Origin: Actinomadura cremea
Lineage (GTDB): Bacteria > Actinomycetota > Actinomycetes > Streptosporangiales > Streptosporangiaceae
Length of the DNA: 64,000 nucleotides
Assembly (NCBI RefSeq): GCF_014648495.1
Contig: NZ_BMRF01000002.1
Span: 124,001 to 188,000 of the forward strand
Direction of reading: 5' to 3'
Part shown: positions 42,094-50,431 of the stretch, piece by piece
Layout: every line of letters starts with the position of its first letter
Numbering within the stretch: position 1 is the first letter of the stretch
Made by a program: the position numbers and the translations under genes
Notes under the pieces: model-generated
Databases searched by the model: none
What the model saw: only the letters and a program-made list of their open reading frames with translations
Told to the model about the DNA's origin: nothing

Positions 42094-44579
42094 CCAGGAC
42101 CACGATCGACTTCGGTATCGACCTCGGCACCACCAACAGCGCGATCGCGATGCTCAGCGGCGTCGGCGCGGAGGTCATCAAGAACAACGTCAGCTCCGAC
42201 ACGACCCCGTCGGCGGTGATGGTCGACCGGCGGGGCCGGCTCCAGGTCGGCATGCGGGCCAAGCAGCGCAGCGAGGACGACCCGGACAACACCTGCGTCG
42301 AGTTCAAGCTGCGGATGGGCACCACCGGGCAGCCCAAGCGGTTCCCCGCCGCCGGACGGACGATGACGCCCGAGGAGCTGTCGGCCGAGGTGCTGCGGTC
42401 GCTGCGCCACGACGTCGTCCAGCACCACGGCGAGGAGATCGGCGCGGCGGTCATCACCGTCCCCGCCGCGTTCGAGCTGAGCGCCTGCGACGCCACCCGG
42501 CGCGCCGCCGAACTGGCCGGGCTGCCCTACGCGCCGCTGCTGCAGGAGCCCACCGCCGCCGCGTCCGCGTACGGGTTCCAGGCCGACACCGACAACGCGT
42601 TCTGGCTGGTCTACGACATCGGCGGCGGGACCTTCGACGCCGCCGTGGTCAACGTGCGCGACGGCGAGTTCACCGTCGTCAACCACCGCGGCGACAACTT
42701 CCTCGGCGGCAAGCTGCTCGACTGGGCGATCGTCGAGGAGGTGCTGATCCCGGCGGTGGCCCGCGAGTTCCGGGTGGACGACCTGCGCCGCGGCAACCCC
42801 GCGCAGCGCCGCAACATCGCCAAGCTGAAGTGGGCCGCCGAGGCCGCCAAGATCGAGGTGTCGCGGGCCGACGAGGCCGCGATCACGGTCGAGATCGTCG
42901 ACGCGTCCGGCGACCCGCAGGACTTCATCTACGACCTGACCCGGGGCGAGGTGGAGCGGCTGATCGAGCCGCTGATCGTCCGCTCGGTCAACCTGAGCCG
43001 CAAGGCGCTGGAGGAGAGCCGCCTCGGGCCCGGCGACATCGAGAAGGTCCTGCTGGTGGGCGGCCCCACCCTCATGCCGTACCTGCGGGAGCGGCTCGCC
43101 GATCCCCGCGCCGGCCTCGGCATCGCCCTCGACCACAGCCAGGACCCGCTCACCGTCGTCGCCCGCGGCGCCGCGATCTTCGCGGGCGGCCAGCGGCTCG
43201 ACACCGTCGCCGCGCCGCCGCCCCCGGCGGCGAGCGGCGAGTACGCCGTCGAGTTGGAGTACCGTCCGGTCGGCCCCGACATCGAGCCGTTCGTCGGCGG
43301 CCGGGTGACCGGCGCCGACACCGCGGGCTGCTCGATCCAGTTCGTCAATCCCGAGGCCAAGCCCCCGTGGCGCAGCGGCCGGATCCCGCTGTCGGCGGAC
43401 GGCACGTTCACCGCGACGCTCTGGGCGGAGAAGGGGCGCGCCAACACCTTCGAGATCGAGCTGACCGGCGCGACCGGCGACCGCCGCCCGGTCACGCCCG
43501 GCGCCCTCACCTACACGGTCGGGATCGTCGAGACGCAGCCGCCGCTCACCCACTCCATCGGGATCGGCCTCGCCGACAACGAGGTCGAGTGGCTGTTCCG
43601 GAAGGGCACGCCGCTGCCGGCCCGCCGCCGCACCAAGCTGAGCACGACGGTCACCGTCAGCCGGGGCAGCGGCGAGGGCATGATCCGCATCCCGGTGGTC
43701 GAGGGCGAGCACCACCGCGCCGACCGCAACCGCCGGATCGGCCGGCTGGAGGTCGACGCGGAGCAGGTCACGCGGGACGTGCCGGAGGGCAGCGACGTCG
43801 AGCTGACCATCGCGATCGACGAGTCCCGGCTCGTGGTCGCGCGCGGGTACGTCCCGATCCTGGACGAGGAGTTCGAGCACGTCCTGAACCTGCGGACCGA
43901 GTCCGTGCCGGACGCCGCCGACCTCGCCCGCGACGCCGCCGCGGAGAAGCGCCGGCTGGCGGCCGTGCGCCGCCGGGTCGACGAGTTCGGCGACGCGCGC
44001 GCCGCCGCGGTGCTCGCCCGGATCGACGCCGAGCGGACCGTCGCCGACCTCGACGCCGAGGTGGACGCCGCCGCGGTCGACCCGGACGCGGCCGCCGCCG
44101 GGTCCCGGCGGCTGCTCGACCTGCGGGCCGCGGTGGACGAGGCCGAGGACGAGCTCGAATGGCCGCAGCTCGTCCAGGAGGCCCGCGAGGCCGTCCCGGT
44201 GCTGCGCGAGATCGTCCGGGAACGCGGCCGGCCCGGCGACCAGCCGATGCTGGACGCCGCCGAGGAGGCCGTGCAGGAGGCCGTCACCGCGCACGACGCC
44301 GACCTGCTGCGGCAGCGCATCGACGAGCTGCGGCTGCTGGCCATGCGGGTGCTCGACGAGTCCGGCGACCTCGCCTTCATCGCCTTCAACGAGCTGGAGA
44401 CCCTGCAGCCCGAGATGCGCGACCGGGAGGAGGCCGGACGGCTGGTGGCCACCGGCCGGCGCGCCGCCGAGTCCGGCGACGTCGACACGCTGCGGCAGGT
44501 CAACGCGGCGCTGGGCGAGATGCTGCCGTCGCCGCCGCCCCCGCCCGACCCGTTCAGCACGGTCCGGCGCGGCCGATGA
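42090..44579 (+). CDS. Divergent Hsp70 with an inserted domain and long helical tail
   Basis: 829 residues against about 610-640 for DnaK. The ATPase domain (1-375) keeps GIDLGTTNSAIA, VYDIGGGTFDAAVV and KVLLVGGPTLMPYLRE. Residues about 384-478 form a beta-rich domain not found in DnaK (YAVELEYRPVGPDIEPFVGG, SGRIPLSADGTFTATLWAEKG), standing between the ATPase and a recognisable substrate-binding beta domain (486-600, SIGIGLADNEVEWLFRKGTPLP, VVEGEHHRADRNRRIGRLEV). A charged helical region of more than 200 residues closes it. The canonical Hsp70 C-terminal EEVD-like tail and lid are not evident. Coupled by ATGA on both sides, it is the core of a four-gene chaperone-like system. Confidence 0.82.
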   Translation: MTRTTIDFGIDLGTTNSAIAMLSGVGAEVIKNNVSSDTTPSAVMVDRRGRLQVGMRAKQRSEDDPDNTCVEFKLRMGTTGQPKRFPAAGRTMTPEELSAEVLRSLRHDVVQHHGEEIGAAVITVPAAFELSACDATRRAAELAGLPYAPLLQEPTAAASAYGFQADTDNAFWLVYDIGGGTFDAAVVNVRDGEFTVVNHRGDNFLGGKLLDWAIVEEVLIPAVAREFRVDDLRRGNPAQRRNIAKLKWAAEAAKIEVSRADEAAITVEIVDASGDPQDFIYDLTRGEVERLIEPLIVRSVNLSRKALEESRLGPGDIEKVLLVGGPTLMPYLRERLADPRAGLGIALDHSQDPLTVVARGAAIFAGGQRLDTVAAPPPPAASGEYAVELEYRPVGPDIEPFVGGRVTGADTAGCSIQFVNPEAKPPWRSGRIPLSADGTFTATLWAEKGRANTFEIELTGATGDRRPVTPGALTYTVGIVETQPPLTHSIGIGLADNEVEWLFRKGTPLPARRRTKLSTTVTVSRGSGEGMIRIPVVEGEHHRADRNRRIGRLEVDAEQVTRDVPEGSDVELTIAIDESRLVVARGYVPILDEEFEHVLNLRTESVPDAADLARDAAAEKRRLAAVRRRVDEFGDARAAAVLARIDAERTVADLDAEVDAAAVDPDAAAAGSRRLLDLRAAVDEAEDELEWPQLVQEAREAVPVLREIVRERGRPGDQPMLDAAEEAVQEAVTAHDADLLRQRIDELRLLAMRVLDESGDLAFIAFNELETLQPEMRDREEAGRLVATGRRAAESGDVDTLRQVNAALGEMLPSPPPPPDPFSTVRRGR

Positions 44580-45493
44580 GCGGCCCCGCGCCCGCGCCCG
44601 CGGGCACGTCGGGCACGCCGGGCGCGTCGTTCGCGGCGCGCGAGGCGGTGCTGGCCCGGGCCCGCGCGCTCGCCCGCGCCGGACGGTACGCGGAGGCCGA
44701 GGCGCTGCTCGACGGCGAGCACGGCGCGGACGTCCTCGACCTGCGGGCCCGCATGCACGCGCAGCAGGGCCGCCTGGACGCCGCCGACCGCTGCTGGGCC
44801 GAGGCCGCCGACCTCGCCCCGGGCGACGCCGACGCCGCCCGGGGGCGCGCCCGGATCGCCGAACTGCGCGCGAAGGCGTCCGCCACCGGCCCCGGGCGGG
44901 CCCTCACCGGCCGCGTCCTGCTCCGCGCGGGCGGCGTGCTCGCGGCCGTCCTCGCGCTGCTCCTCCTCGTCGTGCTCTGGGCGGACGACGACGCGCCCAC
45001 GGCCCTCCCGACCGTCCCGACGCCCGCGCCCTCGGCACCGTCCCCGCCCGCCGCCTCGACCGACCCGCTCGCCGGGCTCGACCTGGACGTCCCCGGCGTC
45101 CGGGCGGATCGCCGCGCCGGGGAGATCGCGGTCACCTTCGAGCGCGGCCTCTTCGACGACGGCGCGACGCTCACCCGGGACGGCCGGGCCGCGCTCGCCG
45201 CGCTGGGCGAGCGGCTGCGCCCGCACGCCGGCCGGCTCGCGGTCGCGGTGATCGGCCACACCGACCGCACCGCCGTCCGGCCGGGCGGCGAGTACGCGAG
45301 CAACGTCGAGATCGGGATGACGCGGGCCGCGGTCGCCCGGGAGGCGCTGCGCTCGTCCGCGCGGATCCCCACCGCCCGGTTCACCCTGTCGACGCTGGCC
45401 GGGATGCTGCCGCCGCACGGCGGCGACGCGGCCCCCGGCGACCCCCGCAACCGCACGGTCAGCCTGCGCGTCTCCGCCGCCGGGGAGCGATGA
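44576..45493 (+). CDS. TPR-like, single-membrane-helix protein with extracellular OmpA-type domain
   Basis: 305 residues. A cytoplasmic TPR-like helical part (about 25-95: LARARALARAGRYAEAEALLDG, RLDAADRCWAEAADLAP) is followed by one membrane helix (about 115-136, GGVLAAVLALLLLVVLW), a Pro/Thr/Ser linker and an OmpA/MotB-like domain (about 190-305: AVTFERGLFDDGATLTRDGRAALAALGERL, VAVIGHTDRTAV). OmpA-type domains bind peptidoglycan. It overlaps the Hsp70 gene by ATGA and the J-like gene by its stop. It would anchor the chaperone to the cell wall. No signal peptidase site is seen; the helix is an N-in, C-out anchor. Confidence 0.72.
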   Translation: MSGPAPAPAGTSGTPGASFAAREAVLARARALARAGRYAEAEALLDGEHGADVLDLRARMHAQQGRLDAADRCWAEAADLAPGDADAARGRARIAELRAKASATGPGRALTGRVLLRAGGVLAAVLALLLLVVLWADDDAPTALPTVPTPAPSAPSPPAASTDPLAGLDLDVPGVRADRRAGEIAVTFERGLFDDGATLTRDGRAALAALGERLRPHAGRLAVAVIGHTDRTAVRPGGEYASNVEIGMTRAAVAREALRSSARIPTARFTLSTLAGMLPPHGGDAAPGDPRNRTVSLRVSAAGER

Positions 45494-47064
45494 TGAGCAC
45501 GACGACCGCCTTCTTCGCCGGGATCGAGCCGGACCTGTACCGGCGGAACCCGTTCCGGATCGCCGACCTCAGCGTCCACGCGACCGCCCGCGACATCCGG
45601 CGCCGCACGGAGGAGCTGCGGGTCAAGGCCCGGCTCGGCGCGGGCGCCGGGACCGGCTCGGGGCCCCTGCCGCCCGACCCGCCGCCCGATCAGGACGCCG
45701 TCCAGGAGGCGCTGCAGCGGCTCCGCGACCCGCTGCGCCGCCTCGAGGACGAGCTGTTCTGGTTCTGGCCCGCGCACAACGCGGCCGTCCAGGGCGTCCG
45801 GGACGAGGCCCTCGAAGCCCTGCGCGAGGGCCGGATCGACGACGCCCAGCGGCTGTGGAACGACCCCGCGCCCGGCCGCGCCGCCGCCGTCGCCGAGCAC
45901 AACCTCGCCGTCCTCGCCCACGCCCGCGCCCTCGACGCCTACGCCCTCGTGGACACCGCCGCCGAGGGCCCCGGCGCCCGGGACCTGTGGGAACCGGCCC
46001 TGCGGCACTGGCGGAGCGTCCTGGCCACCGACGCCTTCTGGGACCTGGTCGCCGCCCGCGCCCGCGAGGCCGACGACCCGCGCCTCGGCCCCGGCGCGGC
46101 CGGTGAGCTGCGCGAACGGCTGCCCGCCGCGCTCATGACGGTCGCCGCCCAGGTGGCCGTCCGGACGTCCCGGGGCGGCGACCACCGGGGCGGGAGCGCC
46201 GTCGCCGCGGTGATGCACACCTCCGGGTTCGACGCCGCGACGGTCGACGCCGCCTTCCGGGAGGCCGCAGCCCCCGAGACGAACCGGCTCCGGGCGCTGG
46301 GGCAGTCCGCGCTCGACCGCGCCGGGGCGTCCCCGGAGACCGCCTGCGACGAGGCCCGCCGCGTCCTCGAGCACTCCGAGAGCACGCTGGAGGCGCTCGG
46401 GGCGGTCCTGCCGCCGACCCACCCGCTGCTGGAGGGCATCCGCGACGAGATCGCCGAACGCGTCCAGCAGTGCACGGTCCTCTACGGCAACAAGACCAAG
46501 GACTGGGCGACGGCCGAAGAGATCCTGGAGCGCGCCGAGCCGCTCGCCGCGACCGTGACCATCAAGTCCCGGATCCGCAGGAACATCGACACCGTCGGCG
46601 AGAACCGTCTCTACGCCACCTGCTGGTTCTGCCGGGAGAACCCCGCCGACGAGGACGCCGCCTACGAGAAGAAGATGCACGGCGAGGTCCAGCAGCAGGT
46701 CGTCGGCCACTACCCCGCGCGCCAGATCCAGACCACCTGGCGGAAGGTGACGGCCCGGGTGCCGCGCTGCGACGCCTGCGCCGCCGCGCACAGGGACCGC
46801 GGCCGGAAGGTGACGGGTCTCGGCTGCGGCGCCACCGTCGTCGTGCTCGCCGTCGCCGTCGCGCTGATCGCCGCGGGCGCCCCGCCGCTCCTGCCCATCG
46901 GCCTCATCTTCCTGGACGTCATCGGCTTCTTCGTCGTCATGGCCTCCGGGAACGTCGACGGCCTGCCGAAGCAGGCGCACGCGACGCTGGGCGAATGGCC
47001 GCCGATCAGGGAGCAGCTCGCCGCGGGCTGGCAGTTCGGCGAGAAGCCCCCGAACGCGGGCTGA
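45490..47064 (+). CDS. J-like N-domain protein with Cys4 site and two membrane helices
   Basis: 524 residues. The N-terminal 15-100 (DLYRRNPFRIADLSVHATARDIRRRTEELR, LQRLRDPLRRLEDELFWFWP) resembles a J-domain-like helical bundle but has no HPD tripeptide. A long helical middle follows. Then come two CxxC pairs (CWFC near residue 380, CDAC near 427) that could bind zinc, and two hydrophobic helices (about 440-485: ATVVVLAVAVALIAAG, LPIGLIFLDVIGFFVVMA). Two ATGs stand at 45490 and 45493, overlapping the previous stop. I infer a membrane-bound co-factor of the Hsp70, partly by context. It is the last gene of the operon. Confidence 0.65.
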   Translation: MMSTTTAFFAGIEPDLYRRNPFRIADLSVHATARDIRRRTEELRVKARLGAGAGTGSGPLPPDPPPDQDAVQEALQRLRDPLRRLEDELFWFWPAHNAAVQGVRDEALEALREGRIDDAQRLWNDPAPGRAAAVAEHNLAVLAHARALDAYALVDTAAEGPGARDLWEPALRHWRSVLATDAFWDLVAARAREADDPRLGPGAAGELRERLPAALMTVAAQVAVRTSRGGDHRGGSAVAAVMHTSGFDAATVDAAFREAAAPETNRLRALGQSALDRAGASPETACDEARRVLEHSESTLEALGAVLPPTHPLLEGIRDEIAERVQQCTVLYGNKTKDWATAEEILERAEPLAATVTIKSRIRRNIDTVGENRLYATCWFCRENPADEDAAYEKKMHGEVQQQVVGHYPARQIQTTWRKVTARVPRCDACAAAHRDRGRKVTGLGCGATVVVLAVAVALIAAGAPPLLPIGLIFLDVIGFFVVMASGNVDGLPKQAHATLGEWPPIREQLAAGWQFGEKPPNAG

Positions 47065-47076
47065 CCCCCGCCGCGG

Positions 47077-47817
47077 TCACGACGGCGCGGACGGGCGTCC
47101 CGCGACCAGGTCGGCGAGGGCGGTCGCCGCGCGCTGCACCGGCCGCCGCAGCCGGGCGTCGCGGGAGGCGGCCCGTTCGAGCTTGCGCTCCCCGTACCGG
47201 CGGCGCGCCCACGGCGACCCCGGACGGGCCAGGCGGACCGCGCCCACGAGGGCCACCAGGCCGACGAACACGCCGACCAGCCCCGTCCACACCTTGCCCT
47301 TGAGCAGCGCGACCAGCGTCACCGCCAGGTTGAACAGCAGCGTCAGCGCGACCGCCCACGCGGTGTCGCCCTCGCCGCGATCGTCCCCGATCCCGAGCGG
47401 CCGCAGGCCGAGCAGCGCGAGCCCGCACAGCGCGATGGCGATGAAGACCACCTCCACCGAGAGCTGCCCCTGCTGCGTCCAGTAGACGTCCTTCAGGTGC
47501 AGCACGAGCGCGAACTCGTCCAGGACGAGCGCCGTCCCGACCCCGAAGACGCCCGCGAGCGCCGCGGCCGCCGCCGACGAGCCGTCCTCCACCAGCAGGC
47601 CGCCGATGCCGCCCACGCACATGAACACCAGCCCGAACACCACGTGGTGGATGTGGTGGCCGCCCGGCGCGACGTTGCCGGGCCACCAGCGCACCCGCGC
47701 CCGGATCATCCGCACGCTGAAGCGGATGAACAGGAACGCGGCGATGAACGCCAGCAGGAACACGAACAGCCGCAGCCGTCCGGTGTCGACGATCTCCCGA
47801 GTGAACCAGCCCCCCAT
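47077..47817 (-). CDS. Integral membrane protein, uncharacterised
   Basis: 246 residues with about six hydrophobic segments. A conserved-looking loop GNVAPGGHHIHHVVFG with three histidines suggests a metal or haem-related site between helices 1 and 2, and the tail is strongly basic (RRRYGERKLERAASRDARL). Many actinomycetes carry this kind of membrane protein, but the function is not known to me. It is convergent with the chaperone operon (13 bp between stops). No partner gene on its strand. Confidence 0.68.
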   Translation of the reverse strand: MGGWFTREIVDTGRLRLFVFLLAFIAAFLFIRFSVRMIRARVRWWPGNVAPGGHHIHHVVFGLVFMCVGGIGGLLVEDGSSAAAAALAGVFGVGTALVLDEFALVLHLKDVYWTQQGQLSVEVVFIAIALCGLALLGLRPLGIGDDRGEGDTAWAVALTLLFNLAVTLVALLKGKVWTGLVGVFVGLVALVGAVRLARPGSPWARRRYGERKLERAASRDARLRRPVQRAATALADLVAGRPSAPS

Positions 47818-47887
47818 TCCCCCGGCATGCCCGGGCCGGAGGCGGCCACCCCTGCCGCGAGCACCGGGAACGCTCTATCGTGGGCGG

Positions 47888-48568
47888 ATGCCGGAGTCGC
47901 AGTCCCGCCGCCTGCCCCGTGGCCGCCATGCGCTGGCGCGCGAGGAGGTCCGGCGCATCCAGCGGTCGCGGCTGTGCATCGCGATGGCCGAGGTGATGGC
48001 CGAGAAGGGGTACGTGGAGACGTCGGTGGCGGACGTCCTCCAGCGCGCCACCGTGTCGCGGCAGAGCTTCTACGAGCTGTTCGACTCCAAGATCGACTGC
48101 TTCAACGCCGCCTTCGAGGGCGCGGGCGAGATCCTGCTGGAGCGGCTGGCCGCCGAGGTCGGAGTCGCCCCGGCCCCCGCCGCCCCGGGCTCGGACGCCG
48201 ACCGGGGGACGCCCACGCCCGCCGACCGGCTCGCGCTGGTCGAGCGGGCGATCGGCGCGTACCTGCGGGCCCTGGCCGAGAACCTGCCCTATGCCCGGCT
48301 CTTCCTGGTCGAGGTGTACGCGGCCGGTCCCGAGGCCATCCACCGGCGCGCCCACACGCAGGAGATCCTGACCGACGCGCTCGCCACACTGCTGGGCGCC
48401 GAGGACGAGTCCGTCCGGTTCGCCTGCCGGGTGATCATCGCGGCGGGCAGCGCGCTGGTGACGCCGCCCGTCGCCGAGCAGGACGCCGAGGCGCTGCTCG
48501 CCCTCGGCCCGCCGCTGATCGAGCACGTCCGCGCCCTCTGGCGCGCCGGGATCCTCACCGCCGCCTGA
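47888..48568 (+). CDS. TetR-family regulator
   Basis: 226 residues. An extended basic N-terminus (SQSRRLPRGRHALAREEV) precedes the TetR helix-turn-helix (AMAEVMAEKGYVETSVADVLQRATVSRQSFYELFDSKIDCF) and a TetR C-terminal domain with YLRALAENLPYARLFLVEVYAAG. It begins 70 bp from the divergent membrane protein gene and runs convergently into the FAD amine oxidase gene. Candidate target is the membrane protein. No palindrome could be assigned in that short gap. Confidence 0.82.
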   Translation: MPESQSRRLPRGRHALAREEVRRIQRSRLCIAMAEVMAEKGYVETSVADVLQRATVSRQSFYELFDSKIDCFNAAFEGAGEILLERLAAEVGVAPAPAAPGSDADRGTPTPADRLALVERAIGAYLRALAENLPYARLFLVEVYAAGPEAIHRRAHTQEILTDALATLLGAEDESVRFACRVIIAAGSALVTPPVAEQDAEALLALGPPLIEHVRALWRAGILTAA

Positions 48569-48629
48569 CCGGGCGGGACGCGGCCGGACCGCTCGGGGAC
48601 GGGGCCCGGCCGGATCCCATCGTGCCGGG

Positions 48630-50405
48630 TCACATCGTGTCGAAGAGGTGGGGCTTCCCGTCGCGGTAGCGGCGGGCGTCGAGTTCCTTGAGGCCGTCCA
48701 GTTCGGGCGGCCGGTACAGCTTCCACGTCTCGACCCGTTCCGCGGGGGAGTCGGCCGCGTCCAGCAACGCGTTGACCGCCGCGCGCCCGGATTCGTTGGC
48801 GCCCTCCATGGTGGCCAGGTCCATGTTCGTACGGACGTAGTCGCCGGCCAGGAACAGGTTCGGGATCGCGGTCCGGGCCTCGGGCCGCTTCGCCCAGCTC
48901 CCGACGGTGTTCACCATGAGCGGTTCGTCGTTGGCGTTGCTCCCGGTCGACGCGTTCCACGTGATCGCCGGGTCGAGGACCCAGGAGTGCAGCATGTCGT
49001 CGGGGAGGACGGAGCGGCCGGTGTCCTCCAGGTGGTCCTTCATCTGCGCCCAGCACTCCGCGGCGATCTGGGCACGGGTGCATCGCTTGGCCGGTTTCCC
49101 GTGGACGATTCCCGGGGTGTCCCAGTCGGACACGTCCAGTGACAGGCAGTCGGCGACCTGCCCGTCGCCGTAGTCGCCGGGGAAGCGGCGGTCCCACAGC
49201 CGGCTCTGCAGGACGGCGGTGATCTGCCAGGGCGAGTCCATGAAGTTGACCTCCTGGCCGATGCCGCGGGGTGTGCGGCGCAGGAAGAACTGCAACCCGT
49301 TCATCCACTCGGTGCGCAGGTCCTTCATCGCCTCCAGGGCCGGGTCGAGCGCGAGGACGGACGGGGAGAGCAGCGTCCGGGCCCGGTCCACGGGCATCGC
49401 GCAGACGAACCAGTCGGCGGCGGCGGTGCGGCGGCGGCCCGCCGCGTCCGCGAGCCGGACGGAGCGGACGCGTCCCGCGCCCGTCTCCAGCGCCTCGACG
49501 GCCTGCCCGACCTCGAACCGGACGCCGCGTCCGCGCAGGTACCGCACCCACGGGTCGATCCACGCCTCGTTCGTGGGCGCGTTGAGCATGCGGGCGAGGC
49601 CGCCGTCCGCGCCGAGGCCGAGGCCCGACAGCAGGAACGCCTCGCCCATGGCGCCGACCGTCCGGGTGCTGGCGACCGACTCCTTGACGGCCACGAGACC
49701 GCGCGTCAGGAACCGCGCCACGATCGCGCGGTAGTCCTCGGACCTGCCCTCGGCGCGCACGTACTCCCACCACGGGACGTGCTCCCATTCGCCGAGGCGC
49801 CGGTCGTCGCTGCTGGTGAGGTACACGATGAAGCGGTTGACGAACAGGGCCAGCTCGGCGGGCGGGATGGCGGCGGCGTGCTGGACGAGGCCGGTCAGGG
49901 TCTCCGTCAGGACGTCCAGGTCCAGGTCGCCGGGCGCGGCGAGTTCGGGGACGATGATGTCGGACCGTCCGCCGTTGCGGGCGATCCGCGTCGACGTGAG
50001 ATCGATCAGGTTGCCGTGGACGCCTTCGGCGTTGCCGGGGAACGGGGTGCGGCGCATCGTGTCCGTCACGTTGCGGTAGAAGCCGGGGAAGAACCGGAAC
50101 CCGTGCTCGCCCGGCAGGTCGCGCCGCCCGCCCGTGCCGGTGCCCTCGACGGGGATGCTGCGCGCCTTGCCGCCCAGCGCCCTGCGCTCGAAGACGGTGA
50201 CGGCGAATCCGCGCTCGGCCAGCTCGTGGGCGGCGGCCAGCCCGGCCATGCCGCCGCCCAGCACGGCGACGGTCCCCGCCCGCCGGGTGCCCGCCGCGCG
50301 GGCGGTCGCCACGGGCAGCACGGTCGCCGCGCCCGCGGCGGCCGTGCCGTACAGGACCCGGCGCCGGGAGATGTCGCGCGAGGTCGTCGGTCTGTCGGTG
50401 TTCAT
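48630..50405 (-). CDS. FAD-dependent amine oxidase / phytoene-desaturase-like oxidoreductase, Tat-exported
   Basis: 591 residues. A twin-arginine signal (SRRRVLYGTAAAGAATVL, residues 13-30) is followed by the FAD dinucleotide fold VAVLGGGMAGLAAAHELAERGF and GGKARS. The C-terminal FAD motif is LFLAGDYVRTNMDLATMEGANESGRAAVNAL. The long middle, with EHGFRFFPGFYRNVTDTM, is shared with hydroxysqualene-dehydroxylase and carotenoid-desaturase relatives. The enzyme would act outside the cytoplasm after folding with FAD. It follows the AttH/CrtC-like gene with 26 bp between, so both may act on one lipid or terpenoid. Substrate unknown. Confidence 0.82.
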   Translation of the reverse strand: MNTDRPTTSRDISRRRVLYGTAAAGAATVLPVATARAAGTRRAGTVAVLGGGMAGLAAAHELAERGFAVTVFERRALGGKARSIPVEGTGTGGRRDLPGEHGFRFFPGFYRNVTDTMRRTPFPGNAEGVHGNLIDLTSTRIARNGGRSDIIVPELAAPGDLDLDVLTETLTGLVQHAAAIPPAELALFVNRFIVYLTSSDDRRLGEWEHVPWWEYVRAEGRSEDYRAIVARFLTRGLVAVKESVASTRTVGAMGEAFLLSGLGLGADGGLARMLNAPTNEAWIDPWVRYLRGRGVRFEVGQAVEALETGAGRVRSVRLADAAGRRRTAAADWFVCAMPVDRARTLLSPSVLALDPALEAMKDLRTEWMNGLQFFLRRTPRGIGQEVNFMDSPWQITAVLQSRLWDRRFPGDYGDGQVADCLSLDVSDWDTPGIVHGKPAKRCTRAQIAAECWAQMKDHLEDTGRSVLPDDMLHSWVLDPAITWNASTGSNANDEPLMVNTVGSWAKRPEARTAIPNLFLAGDYVRTNMDLATMEGANESGRAAVNALLDAADSPAERVETWKLYRPPELDGLKELDARRYRDGKPHLFDTM

Positions 50406-50431
50406 GGGACGCCGCCTCCGCGGTGTGGGGG

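Noticed and set aside
41501-45493. Single 1330-codon plus-strand frame across the chaperone operon
   Set aside because: Only its last 305 codons (from 44576) are a real protein; the earlier part is an Arg/Pro-rich shadow of the GrpE-like and Hsp70 genes.
45490-47064. Calling this protein a DnaJ
   Set aside because: The N-terminal bundle is only J-like and lacks the HPD tripeptide; name kept descriptive.
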